In this document: positions 10,181 to 22,544 of the stretch, in pieces | How positions within the stretch are numbered: position 1 is the first letter of the stretch | How the letters are laid out: each line of letters starts with the position of its first letter | DNA from: Hormiphora californensis | Taxonomy: Eukaryota; Ctenophora; Tentaculata; Cydippida; Pleurobrachiidae | Assembly: GCA_020137815.1 (NCBI GenBank) | Contig: CM035359.1 | Coordinates: forward strand, 674,243 to 738,242 | DNA length: 64,000 nt | Direction of reading: 5' to 3' | Notes under the pieces: generated by a model | The model's input: the letters and a program-made list of their open reading frames with translations, nothing else | Databases searched by the model: none | Told to the model about the DNA's origin: nothing | Program-made: the position numbers and the translations under genes

Positions 10181-13100
10181 ACGTGCTCATTCCAGTTCTA
10201 CAGTTAATATATTTCTATTTCTAGGCCTCATACTAATAATGCAATCATAATATGATGAAGACAGTTAGATACAATGAACAGAATATATAGATGATGAAAA
10301 GAAAAGGAGCATATTTTATTTATTGTTTATTGTATATTATAATTAGTACTGGAATAGCGTAACAAATGTGTCCTGAATTATTGACACTCTAAATTACCAT
10401 ATAATTTCATGGCTACATTTCGACCGTCATATTACAGTGTTATATAAGTGCTGCATATTGGTATAAAAGTTAATAAGTCGAAGCAATGGTCGACAATTTC
10501 TTATTTTAGAAGGAATTCTGCTGAAAAGTAATAACATTACTTTTACATAGTACGTTGTTAATTGTAAGGTACATATATTGGAGTTTCAATGGGGATTTGG
10601 ATCGATAGGTCTACTAAGGTGAGTTACTCCCAAGCTATCGCTATGATAGTGTGTATGATACAATCATCTGAAATTCTGATATCATCATGGGTCCTACACG
10701 AAAATCAAACACCATTATATATGGGCATATATCACGTGACGTGACACACAGCACCATATATGGGCATGACGCATTACAGACACCATATATGGGCATCTCA
10801 CCTCATTGTTTAGCATCCAAGTTATCTCTGAGGCGGGAGGATAACCAGTTGCATTACATGTTATCCTCTCTGTTAACCCTGACTCTAGCTCCGCTCTGTA
10901 GGGAGCCCCAATCTCAATGGGTGATACTGAGAGAGAGAGGGGGGTGTTAGAAACTGGGAGGGGTATCATGTGGATATTAATCAGAGTTTCATGGTGCAGC
11001 AGATAAATTTGGGATATGAGGAGGATTATATGTGGTAGAGGATATGTGGAGGATAGTGTGTGTGTTCTGGCAATATTTCGTGTCCCACACACCCCATTGC
11101 AGCAGCTGTACAGCTCAAAATGTGTATTTTTCTTCTCAAGGAGTCACTCTCCCAATCTAGAACTCTCTAGCTTACTCTCCTGCTTGTGTGTGTGACAGTT
11201 ATGCACTACAGGAGCTGTATAACAGCTGCATATAATACAGGGTGTCCCACTGCAGCTGCATATAGTAGTTCTATATAGCTGTGTGAATGGTGTCAACACG
11301 CATTTTAATTCCCTTTTGTACAGGACATGTAATGACTGTATAACAGGTTGACAATGACTTGATAGATCCTCCAGGAAGGATTTGGGGAGGGGTTGACATA
11401 CCGATGACAACCCTGTCTACACGCCTAACATATTCATTATTCAATTCATTTTTATCATATCTATTTCACGCCCAAAACTACAGAACTACTCCACAGGGTC
11501 CAGGGGGTTGGTCTACACTCAACTATTTTCTATTTTTGCTAAGTCCTCATCTCCCTTCTTCTCCTTCATTAAGTGTGCCTTACATGCTGCAATATATAAA
11601 GCACACTACATGTGTATAATTATAACGAACACGCCATGAACATATGTGTATGTATGTGTGGTGGGAGGAGGGGGTACTTAAGCAGTTCTTATTGTACATG
11701 TGAAGGTACTGAAGAGTATAATGGTGGAGTGTAAAAAACTGTTTTTTAGGAGCGTGAAATGTGAGGAAACTATAGTGTAAAACTGTGGACTAGGAGGGGA
11801 ATGTGAAATATGTAAAATGTGCTGATGTATCGTCACCAGCTGGTGGGGGGGTTTCTTGAGGATCATTAGCATAAATCTCTCGTCATTCAAATTAGCAGAA
11901 ATGGAAAACGTTAGCTGCAAATTTACTAATTCTTCAAAGGTTTCAGTGCTGTTTTAACTAAACAATAATTAGGAGTATGCAATTAGTGTGGAATTAGTGA
12001 AGTATAGCAGGAAATCAAATTAGCGCTTATTAACTTATCTGTATCTCATGCTACTTACGACCTAGTAAACACATTTGTTAGTTAATTAATTAATTAATTA
12101 ATTAATAAGTTAATTAATTAGCTACTAATTAGTACTTACTGACAGGCACACTGATAGATATAGAACCAGATCTGGTAAAATCAATAAAGTTCGTACTGTT
12201 GCAGGTGTAGTTGCCCTGCGGAATTTGGTTGGTTTTGGTCAAAAATTTCAGTTTTTCATTAAAGTTTTTAAAACTTAGTTTTAGTACAATCACTCTACTA
12301 ATTAGAGAGATTGGTATAATATTTAGTATAATCACTTTACTAATTAGAGACTGGTATTACTCACCTTATTAGCAAGACTGACACTGTAAATCCTAATGGT
12401 AGAGTTATATCCATTCTCTAGCTTCTGATTGGTAATCTCAAATCCTCCACTGCCAATCACCAGCTCCTCACCCTAGAAGTAGAGGAGGGCAATTAATTAA
12501 GTGATTAGTTAACTAATTAAGGGGGTTATTAGGGGTTTTTAGGGGTTATTAGGGGTTGTTAAGGGGTTATTAGGGGTTAATAAGTGGTTCAGTTTTTGTA
12601 ACGATCATGTTTAGTAAATACATAATTTAAACTTTCTCTGTTTAGCATTATGATTGATTTTGCTTCAAGGATAGGGGGTGGGAGAAAAAAAACAAGCAGG
12701 TATGCTCGAAAAAAAAAAGATAACAAGGAATTTAAAATAAAATCAAAGCCTTCTTTTACGCTGGTGTTAAAACTCTACTATCAATGGAAACAGGAGAAGT
12801 TTGACACGCACATAATTTTAAATTCTTGAGCAACTTTAGAAACCTAATTCCTGTTTGTACTGCTAGGATCAGTGGGGGGTCAGCGACATACAGTCTAGAC
12901 TCAATGACTCTCTACATTCTAGTAATCTCTTTCGGACAAAACCAGGACATTCTCGAGGCAGCTGGTTACCTCTCTCTCTCTCTCTCTCCCACATCTCTCT
13001 CCAACTCTACCTACCTCATAAGACCAGGTTGGTTCTGCTGGAAAGGGTTTCCCGTAGACACTACACACTAGCACCAACTCCTTGCCCCGAAACGAGAGGA

Positions 13101-14765
13101 CTGTCGTGTCGTTAGGAGAAGTGACACTGACTGCAGCTACCACATTCAGATCTGGGAGTGGGGCCAGTTGTGGGTCAGGGGGTGGTAACTTGGTATCTTG
13201 GAGGGGCTCATTGCATGGGGGGAGGGGTTTATCGGAAGATGGAACAAAGATATATTCTCAAGACAATAGTTCTCATGTAAATGAGAGAGTTTCACTAACT
13301 GATTGAAGCAGTAACGGAGTCATCTAGTGCCCGTTTCGTTCCAATTTCAGGTAACCAGGTCCGTGCACCGCACACATAGATACCTGAAGGGAAATATGTG
13401 TCACGTGATGCCCATATATGGTGTTGTGTGATACGTGAGATAGTCAGGTCCGTGCACCACACATCACAACTTGTCGCCGGGGTACCTCAATAGGTAGAGC
13501 AATGGACGCGAAACCCAGAGGTTGTCGGTTCGAGCCCGGCCCTCGCCAGATATTTTTCTAATTTCCCCCCTATCTAATCCTGAACAGATCTCATCATTGA
13601 TAATATTGCCAGACTGCACACAAAATATAATCCCCCTAAAATAGCACACTCACCCGTATCATATATGGATGTTTCTGTTATCTCGAGGGTGGTAACGTAA
13701 GGATAACCGTTAGCATCATGTGTTATCTTTACCCTATCTGAACTCTCCAACTTCCTGAAAATTAATTTAATTAAATAATATGGTGGTCTTGTATCATGTG
13801 ATGCGCATATATGGTGTTGTTATGTCACGTGATGCCCATATATGGATGTAACTTACTTGTTGTCTCGTGTCCAGATCATGGCGGGAACAGGTCCACCGGT
13901 GAACTCGCACGTAAGCTTCTTAGGTTTTCCCTCGTGTTCCCGGAGAGCGGGGGAGATGGGTTCCACAGATAGTTGTTCTGGGGAGAGGGAGAACAGGGGG
14001 TTAGAGTGGGGGAAATGTTCTGGTGGGAGAGAAGGGGGTTAGAGTGGGAGAAATGGGTTCCACAGATAGTTGTTCTGAGAGAGAGAGAAGGGGATGGGTT
14101 AGAGTGTGAGCTGTTCTGGGAGAGAGAGAGAAGGGGGTTAGAGTGTGAGCTGTTCTGGGAGAGAGAGAGAAGGGGGTTAGAGTAGGAGCTGTTCTGACTT
14201 CTGGTAGAGAGAGAAGGGGGTTGGAACAGTGCAGCTCCTAGAATCATGAGAATAAGCTCCTGTAGAAGTTAAAACAAAGATAGAGAGTTACAAACACAGC
14301 CCCCCTCGATCCCCCCACAAACACAACATCCCCCTATTATAACTCGATCCCCGTCCCTCTATTTCACATGGACATGCAATATTCAAATGTCGCTATAACA
14401 GAGAGTGAGAGAGAGAGTGATCGAACGTTATACACTACACATACACCCACCCAACCTCAAATTATATTATTAAAGTGCATTTACGTTTGGGCATTTACAG
14501 TCATGAAACATCGAACAACACAGGGGAGTCTTTTGAAACCAGAATCTCACATTCCTAACAAACAGACAAACAAAAAACAAAAAACAAACAAACAAATAGA
14601 AAATAGAAACAAACACACAAACAAACAGAGAAACAGACATACAAACTCATACTTTGAATTAATCTCACAGTGTCTTACTATCACGGCCTTTCTCCAAACT
14701 TCCCTGCACGCAATTCATCATCATCAGGAGAGAGGGGATATATTGTGTGTAAACAAACCGATGAT

Positions 14766-14855
<90 letters not shown>

Positions 14856-14893
14856 GAGAGAGATATATATATATAGAGAGAGACAGAGAGAGG

Positions 14894-14951
<58 letters not shown>

Positions 14952-16940
14952 TATATATATATAGAGAGATATAGAGACAGACAGACAGACAGACAGGAAA
15001 TAAATTATAAGATGTCGAGATGAAATGACGTGGCTTGTACAACAATTGTCAATTGGCAATGTTGTGATGAATTGAAATTGTGGCTCAAGATTGTAGTCTT
15101 GGTAGCTCGCTATCCCTTGCCAGCGCAAAGGAAAGGACCACGGGTAACCAACTTGTAGCCACTATCTGCATGGTATAGCTGGTAGTTTTGTAGCACCTGT
15201 CTGTATGGTGCTCATGTGGTGGGATCTATAGCTGGTAGTTCCGATGTGTGCAACAGGGGGGGGGGTCATTAACCCTGTTCTCACGCTGCAGAACAGAGGG
15301 AGGGTGTGGAGATAATGTTTGTATTTCCTTCTACAACTGATATGGTAAAAAGGAGAGAGAGGGAAAGATAGATAGGAAGGGTGAGAGAGGGGTGTAGAGG
15401 GAAAGATAGATACTAGATGGAGGGTGAGAGAGAGCTGTCATGTCTACGTCACAAGTCGAGAGGACGCTCTAAAACATGCAAAAAGTTGTTGCTGAATTTA
15501 GGGCACAAAATATTCACAAGTTTCAGGAATCTGGCGATTACAAGAGAGTGGGCGTGTGACTAACTGAGAGATATCGTTTATTTTCAAGAATCAGAACTAA
15601 ATGAGGTGTAAAGGGAGTGTTTGGTTTTCAGATCAAATTTGTTTTCCTGTTCCTAAACTCTAATCCAAACTCGCAAATCTCTATCGAATGTCTATACTCC
15701 CCGTTCTATCCGCTTATACTATCCCCATTTTAAACCACGTTTTACCGAACAATGTGTGTGCTATTTTGAAACTAATTAATCACTCAGTACGGACACAGCA
15801 AAAAACAGGTGGGTGTGTATGTCGAACAAAAAGACGTGTTCGCCAAACACTGGTTTGTAGATGCAGTTAGGTACAAACCGTCTCTCTCATTCTGCACTGG
15901 GTATCAATTGCAGACAGTTAGGTTTGTAACAAAATGTATCTCTCAGTCTGTCAGCAACGATAAAATCGTGTTTATAGAATGCTTTCGCCTATACACCGCT
16001 GAGTGTGAGTGTACTTGACATGCATTCTGACAGAGAAAGAGAGTGTCCGAGAGAATGTCTGAGAAACACAAGATAGTAACACCTGAAGTGGTAAAACATG
16101 CTCTAAACAAGAATGAAGAACCAAGACTAATGATCACCACCAACTCATCAATTGGACCACCGAGCCCCACTAAACCCCGCCAAAACCCCACCAAAACCCC
16201 ACTTTAACACTCCAAACCCCCACCGATATATAACTTACTGACTACGACGAGAACTTGTGTCCGGTAAATTGGATATCTCGTCGTTAAAAGCTTTGCACTG
16301 GTAGACACCTCCATCCTCCGGCCTTACTGCCTGGGCAACCAAATCAAAACCTGCAAAGAGGGAGGGAGGGTGAGGGCCTGGGCAACCGGATCAAAACCTG
16401 TAAAGAGGGGGAGAGAGAGGCCAGAGGGAGAGGGTAGTGCAATAATTGGACCTAGAAAATGGGGAGAGGGTCACTTTGGTGCACATACAAGGTGGCCCAT
16501 AAATTATGAGGCCGGGGGACGAGCTGTACCTCCGAAACGGTGATAGTTGTGCAAAAACAAACTACGGGAACATGCTGGAACAATTCCTTGGTAACTTTTT
16601 GCAAATTTTGAGTTTTTTATTCAAAAGTTCATTTTTCATTCATGAACTATTTATGTGCGCATATATAGGTATATATGTTTGTTTGTTCGTTTAGATGTAA
16701 CTCTGAAATTATTACAATTCACAATCACTCTATCCCGTTTTCATTTGCTCTCCACAGGATGCCCCCCCCTCTCTCTACAAGTCTCTCTCTTTACATAGCT
16801 GTAGTATTCCCCCTAAATAATGTTTCTTTATTGTTGTCTCCCCCTGCTAATCTTCCAACGAATCGAAGGAGGGAGTCTGTTGTTGGGTGAGCGTGATGTT
16901 AGCAAAAACATCGTGTGAGAATTGGGAGAGAGTGAGGAAA

Positions 16941-17008
<68 letters not shown>

Positions 17009-20000
17009 TGTGTGTGTAAAGAATCTTAGCGATTATGGGCACGTGGAAAACTCTGGGAGCTCCCTTCTAAATCTGTGGATCGCGCCACGAAACATTTCTC
17101 AGCATGATCTGAGAAACAACATTATAATAAGATTTATCAAAAGTAGTTTTTAGATCACAATAAGTTATGTGGCCGCAAAACGTTTGTCTCTATAGGAAAT
17201 TATAGTACTCTAGTAATTTCTATTGATGACTTCATACAGTTCATGTTAAGTTAATTCCCTCATCTCTGTCAAATGTTTATATGTGGAAATGTGTTTACCA
17301 ATTAAAATACCAAGTACTAATTGCCCTTAATTTGACAAGTATTCACATTAAACACGGCCGGGTAAACTTCAAACAGAGTTGTGTAACAACTAGCACAACT
17401 GTTACCATGGTAACCATGATAACTTACCAGAATTCAGGTTCTTTATCTTGAATGGTAACCATGGTAACTTACCAGAATTCAGGTTCTTTATATCATGGTA
17501 ACCATGGTAACTTACCAGAATTCAGGTTCTTTATATCATGGTAACCATGGTAACTTACCAGAATTCAGGTTCTTTATCTCATGGTGATCCTTCTTGATCC
17601 ACACCTGCCCATTTCTGTACCATTGTTTTGAAGTTGAAATGGTGGTATCACACGATAACGTCCTGATAAAGGGGGACCAATTACAAGTTAGCTAAGTAGT
17701 AACAACTCGAGTTATCATTCATTACAACTTAGGACAGATATGAAACGTAGAACTATAAATCATTAGTTCAACCACACAACATACTAACATGTACTAACAC
17801 ATGTACTAACACATGTACTAACACATGTACTAACACATGTCACAACATATACCTTGGTGGTTTATCAGTCTCCCAGTAATACACTATGGGATCCGAACTG
17901 TCACCTTCAATAAACTCTACAGAGTCTGAAACATATATTGGGAAATGTTAGGGGGGGGGGGGGTGGTCAAATGATGTTGGGAGTTCAAGTTGGGGGAGTT
18001 TAAATAGTATTAGGGGAAGAATTCTACTGCTGGGAGTCCTTATAATGTGAGGAATATCGAGAGAATAACTAGGATAATGAAGGATATCTAATGGAGCCTG
18101 TCATGTTATCAAAATGTTATGTTACCAAAATGGTATGTGAGAGGTCATTCTGCAAATTAAGGGAGAGAGAGACAGAGTAGGTACATAAAAGACTTTCAAA
18201 ATTCCACACCCAGTCACCATGACAACCCACGATAGAGAACCCGCGGTAGGATCACAGATTTTTGTGGCATCCACTGCTGCCCGAGTTTTATTGTACCTGG
18301 TATCTTATTGTACCTCTTCTCTTATTGTGGTATCTTTTGTACTCTGGTATCAATACTTCCGGTCAATTTTAGTGCCAGTACTGACTGTATATCTTAACCT
18401 TGGTATCTACCTGTGCCTCTCTCTTTCCCTCTCTATCTCTCCTTCTCTATCTCTATCCCTGTCCTTAATTTATTGGGCTGGCTAAACTTCTCCACTAATT
18501 CTGGGCTGCTATTTTCCGGAAAAGGACCTGCACTACTGCTGAAGAACTATATATACTAAGAGAGATATAAAAGGAGATATTGAGAGTGATTGAGAGATTT
18601 AGAAAGAAAGAGAGAGAGATATTGAGAGATTTAGAGAGAAAGAGACAGAGAGAGAGAAGAGAGATAAAGATAGATAGGATATTGAATCTTCCTAGAAGCC
18701 CACGTTCTCAGATCATGGTTATATCAGGGAAAATACCGTTATTATTTCCTAAATCGCGGTAGAAAAAATGTATCTTTCTGGTAAGTCAGGGGGCCGGTAA
18801 ATCAGGGGTCGGTATAATATCGGGGGGGGGGGGGGGGTCGGTAAAATCCATCACTTACCCACTGAGTTGTAGGGTGGATCAACAACAGTTAGTTTGGTAG
18901 TGAGGTAGTGTGAGCCCTACCTTACAAGTCGCTATATACTGCCCTGGGGTGGTAGTCAGGTCCCCACTAATTCTTATTAATCTGTGGACACAAATCATGT
19001 GATTTTAGGATATCAATAATAACAACAAGGGAAAGTTCAGATGTGTTTGCAATTCCTTGATTTCTACGGAGCATGTTTTAAAAAACAAGTCAGGGAGTGA
19101 GAGATATAGTTTAGAAGGGGACGAGCTGGGGCGAGATTAGAAGGGGCGAGATATAGTTTAGAAGGGGGCGAGCTGGGGCGAGATTAGAAGGGGCGAGATA
19201 TAGTTTAGAAGGGGCGAGCCGGGCGAGATATAGTTTAGAAGGGGCGAGATATAGTTTAGAAGGGGCGAGATATAGTTTAGAAGGGGCGAGATATAGTTTA
19301 GAAGGGGCGAGCCGGGCGAGATATAGTTTAGAAGGGGCGAGATATAGTTTAGAAGAGGGGGGGGGGCGAGCTGTAATTCCAACCTTGATTTCATGGAGAC
19401 TAGATCTGGAATCTGGTAGGGGGATGCGACCACAAACTCGACCTCTGGAGAGGGGTTACCAATACCTGAATAATGTAGGATGTTACATTTTATGAGAGAG
19501 TGAAAGGGGTATTACATTTTGATGTTTGTAATAGTAGATTAGAATATGTTATTGTTAAGAAAACAGCAAGATGACCAAAGATGGTCAAAGTGGTGAGCTG
19601 AGGTCCTGAACACAACCATGATCCAACTACTCCAATTAGAAAGGAACACACGTACCCAATGTTCAAGGACCACGTACCTGCACAAAAGTGGTAAGCCTCC
19701 TCTCCCACATTGACCGTTACCTCTGATGTCACAATCTCCGTGGATTTGAACGTGCCAACATCACCACCTGTAATAAAGGGGGTATTTTAGAATCTTGTTT
19801 TCGTTGAATCTAAATCTCTATTTTGTGTCCTGTTTAGTTTGTTTCTTAGGTTGTAGCAGTGTTTGTATGGTTGTTTGTTTGTAGTAGTGCTCATTTGTTT
19901 GTCTGTCTGTCTGTATCATGGTATAATACCTCTGTGAAGTGTAGAATTGTGAGTGATATGAATTATGGGGCAGGACTAAAGACGTCATATGTGTCATGAA

Positions 20001-22317
20001 CAAGCAGAGAGAGAGTAAGAAAGAGAGAAAGAGTGGGAGAGAGAGAGAGAGCAATCACAAAACAATGAATTAGTTAGGCGTCTAATTAAAATTCAGTTTG
20101 GAGCTTTGGTTAACTTTCTTATTCATTATTCAGAAATCAGAACCCTATTTTATCACTCTCATTCATCATCTTCATCTTTTATTCTCTTACATAGTCCTAC
20201 ATCAAAGAAGAGCTTTCTGAGAAAGAAAGAAAGCTCTCTGAGAAAGAGGACTATTTCTAGCTCTCTGAGAAGGAGAACTATTTCTAGTTTGTCCCCGCCC
20301 TATATCTCATGCAATAAATGAGGGCCATCACAACTTAGTGAGAAGTGAGTTTTATAACACCCAGGTTACCATGGTAACCTAAGTAGTGAGTTTTATAAAT
20401 CTTTCTTATACCTCAAACGTTTCTGGAACCCCTTACTTGCCTTACTAGTGGCAACCATGGTAACCCGGCTCTAACTTACTAGTGGTAACCATGGTAACCC
20501 GGCTCTATAACTTACTAGTGGTAACCATGGTAACCCGGCTCTAACTTACTAGTGGTAACCATGGTTACCATGGTAACCCGGCTATAACTTACTAGTAGTA
20601 ACCCAGGTTACCATGGTAACCCAGTTCTAACTTACTAGTGGTAACCATGGTAACCCGGCTCTATAACTTACTAGTGGTAACGGTCACTGTGTAACTGACT
20701 ACATCAATCTGACTATCATCAGATGCGAGTTTGTAGTTGAACGCTGAACACGTGTAAACTCCAGAGAGAGAGTAGTCAACACCGTACAGCACTAGATCAC
20801 CTGTAGAGATTAATTAGTTAGTTAGTTAATTGATTAGTTGGGGTTTAAAGATGGGCCAGGTCATCTTAGCTTGGGGGGGATAGGGGTTAGAGAGGGGAGT
20901 AGGTCATCTTAGCTTGGGGGGGATAGGGGTTAGAGAGGGGAGTAGGTCATCTTAGCTTGGGGGGATAGGGGTTAGAGAGGGGAGTAGGTCACCTATAATA
21001 ATGATATGGGCAATCTAATGGGGGTTAGAGTGGGGCGTCCGGGCGTAGTAAATTCCCCAATGTTCGTGAGGATTAGGGTTGTATTATGCATGCAATGGCT
21101 TACATAGAAGTGATCAGGAAATTGTTTTTTGTTTATTTTCAATCTCAGTGAACCAGCAGACACACTCGCCAGATGGTTGATGTCGCATGTTTTTCTAATC
21201 AGCTGTGATGTGCGTCAAATGTCATTCTATACTAGAACATATCATTTTAACATTCCTGGAGTATTTTAAGGCACATGGTGAATGATAACTTTAAAACGTC
21301 TCCGAGAGATATCTAAAGAGAAATTTGAGAAGCTGATAAAACCTTGGTAATGAAATTCCCCCTCTGCGCTAGCTCACTATATGCAATAATAGGGGTGACT
21401 TCGTAACCAAGATAAAACCATACACTCGACTTGGTCACAGAAATAACCACAATCCAGGTTATGTGTAGAAAATATGAGAGAATGGGGCCAGTCTGGGGCG
21501 GGGTGGGGGGGAGGGGGCCTAGTCTGGGGGGGGGGGGGGGGGGGTGAGAGAATGGGGCCAGTCTGGGGGGGGGGGGGGGGCTGGGCCTAGTCTGGGGGGG
21601 GGGGGGGTGAGAGAATGGGGCCAGTCTGGGGGGGGGGGGGGGGGCTGGGCCTAGTCTGGGGGGGGGTGAGAGAATGGGGTCAGTCTGGGGGGGGGGGGGG
21701 GCTGGGCCTAGTCTGGGGCAGGGAGGGTCTTATCTAATTCTACACACAAGGGAAACTTTATACGGGGGGGGGGGGTCGAAGGAAGGCGACAGGAGGGGTT
21801 GGACAATGTCTAAAATATATTTATCCTTTGGTGGGTAGTAAACTGGGTAGTGCATTTCCACGCAGAGCTAGGGAGGTGACAATTGTTTATTTCAAACATA
21901 GACTTGTGAAATATGAAGGTACTGGTACATTGTACAAAGTGGTATACTCACCAAATGTGATTTTCTGTCCTTCGATTTCTCCCTCTCCGTATGATACAAA
22001 CATGTTTGCAGCATTCTGAAACAGGGCAGGATTTAGAACAGGGGCATGGATTTAAAAACCTCAAAGGATTGTTTCTATCCCACAATTTGAACCTCATTTT
22101 GTTGGTACCGCGACCCAGTTGTCATGATTATATTGATATTTGCACCGTAACAACACTATAATTGGTGCAGGAAGTATAATTGGCATGAACAATATATGTC
22201 GACTTCACCTGCTTTTGTGTTGGCACACAAATTGTGTCAAACTATAATGTGTTTCCTACAATGTTCCTTTCTATGTATGTTTCTCTCTCTTTCTCTTTCT
22301 CTCTCTTTCTCTCTCTT

Positions 22318-22367
<50 letters not shown>

Positions 22368-22505
22368 TCTCTCTCTTTCTCTCTCTCTCTCTCTCCTCTC
22401 TCTTCTCTCTCTCTCTCTCTCCCCCGACAACTTCTGGTAGTTAATTCAAGTTATTGCTTCGAGGCAATAATGTGTAGAGAGGAGAAGAGACGTAAAAATG
22501 GAGAA

Positions 22506-22544
<39 letters not shown>

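Noticed and set aside
12919-12990. Coding-like stretch LENVLVLSERDY on the minus strand
   Set aside because: Gene B exons 13015-13151 and 12365-12472 join in phase without it, and it has no usable donor.
14665-15128. Serine-leucine-rich reading frames over CT/GA microsatellites (also at 35064-35526, 38812-39183, 9966-10250, 22196-22444)
   Set aside because: They are translations of microsatellites.
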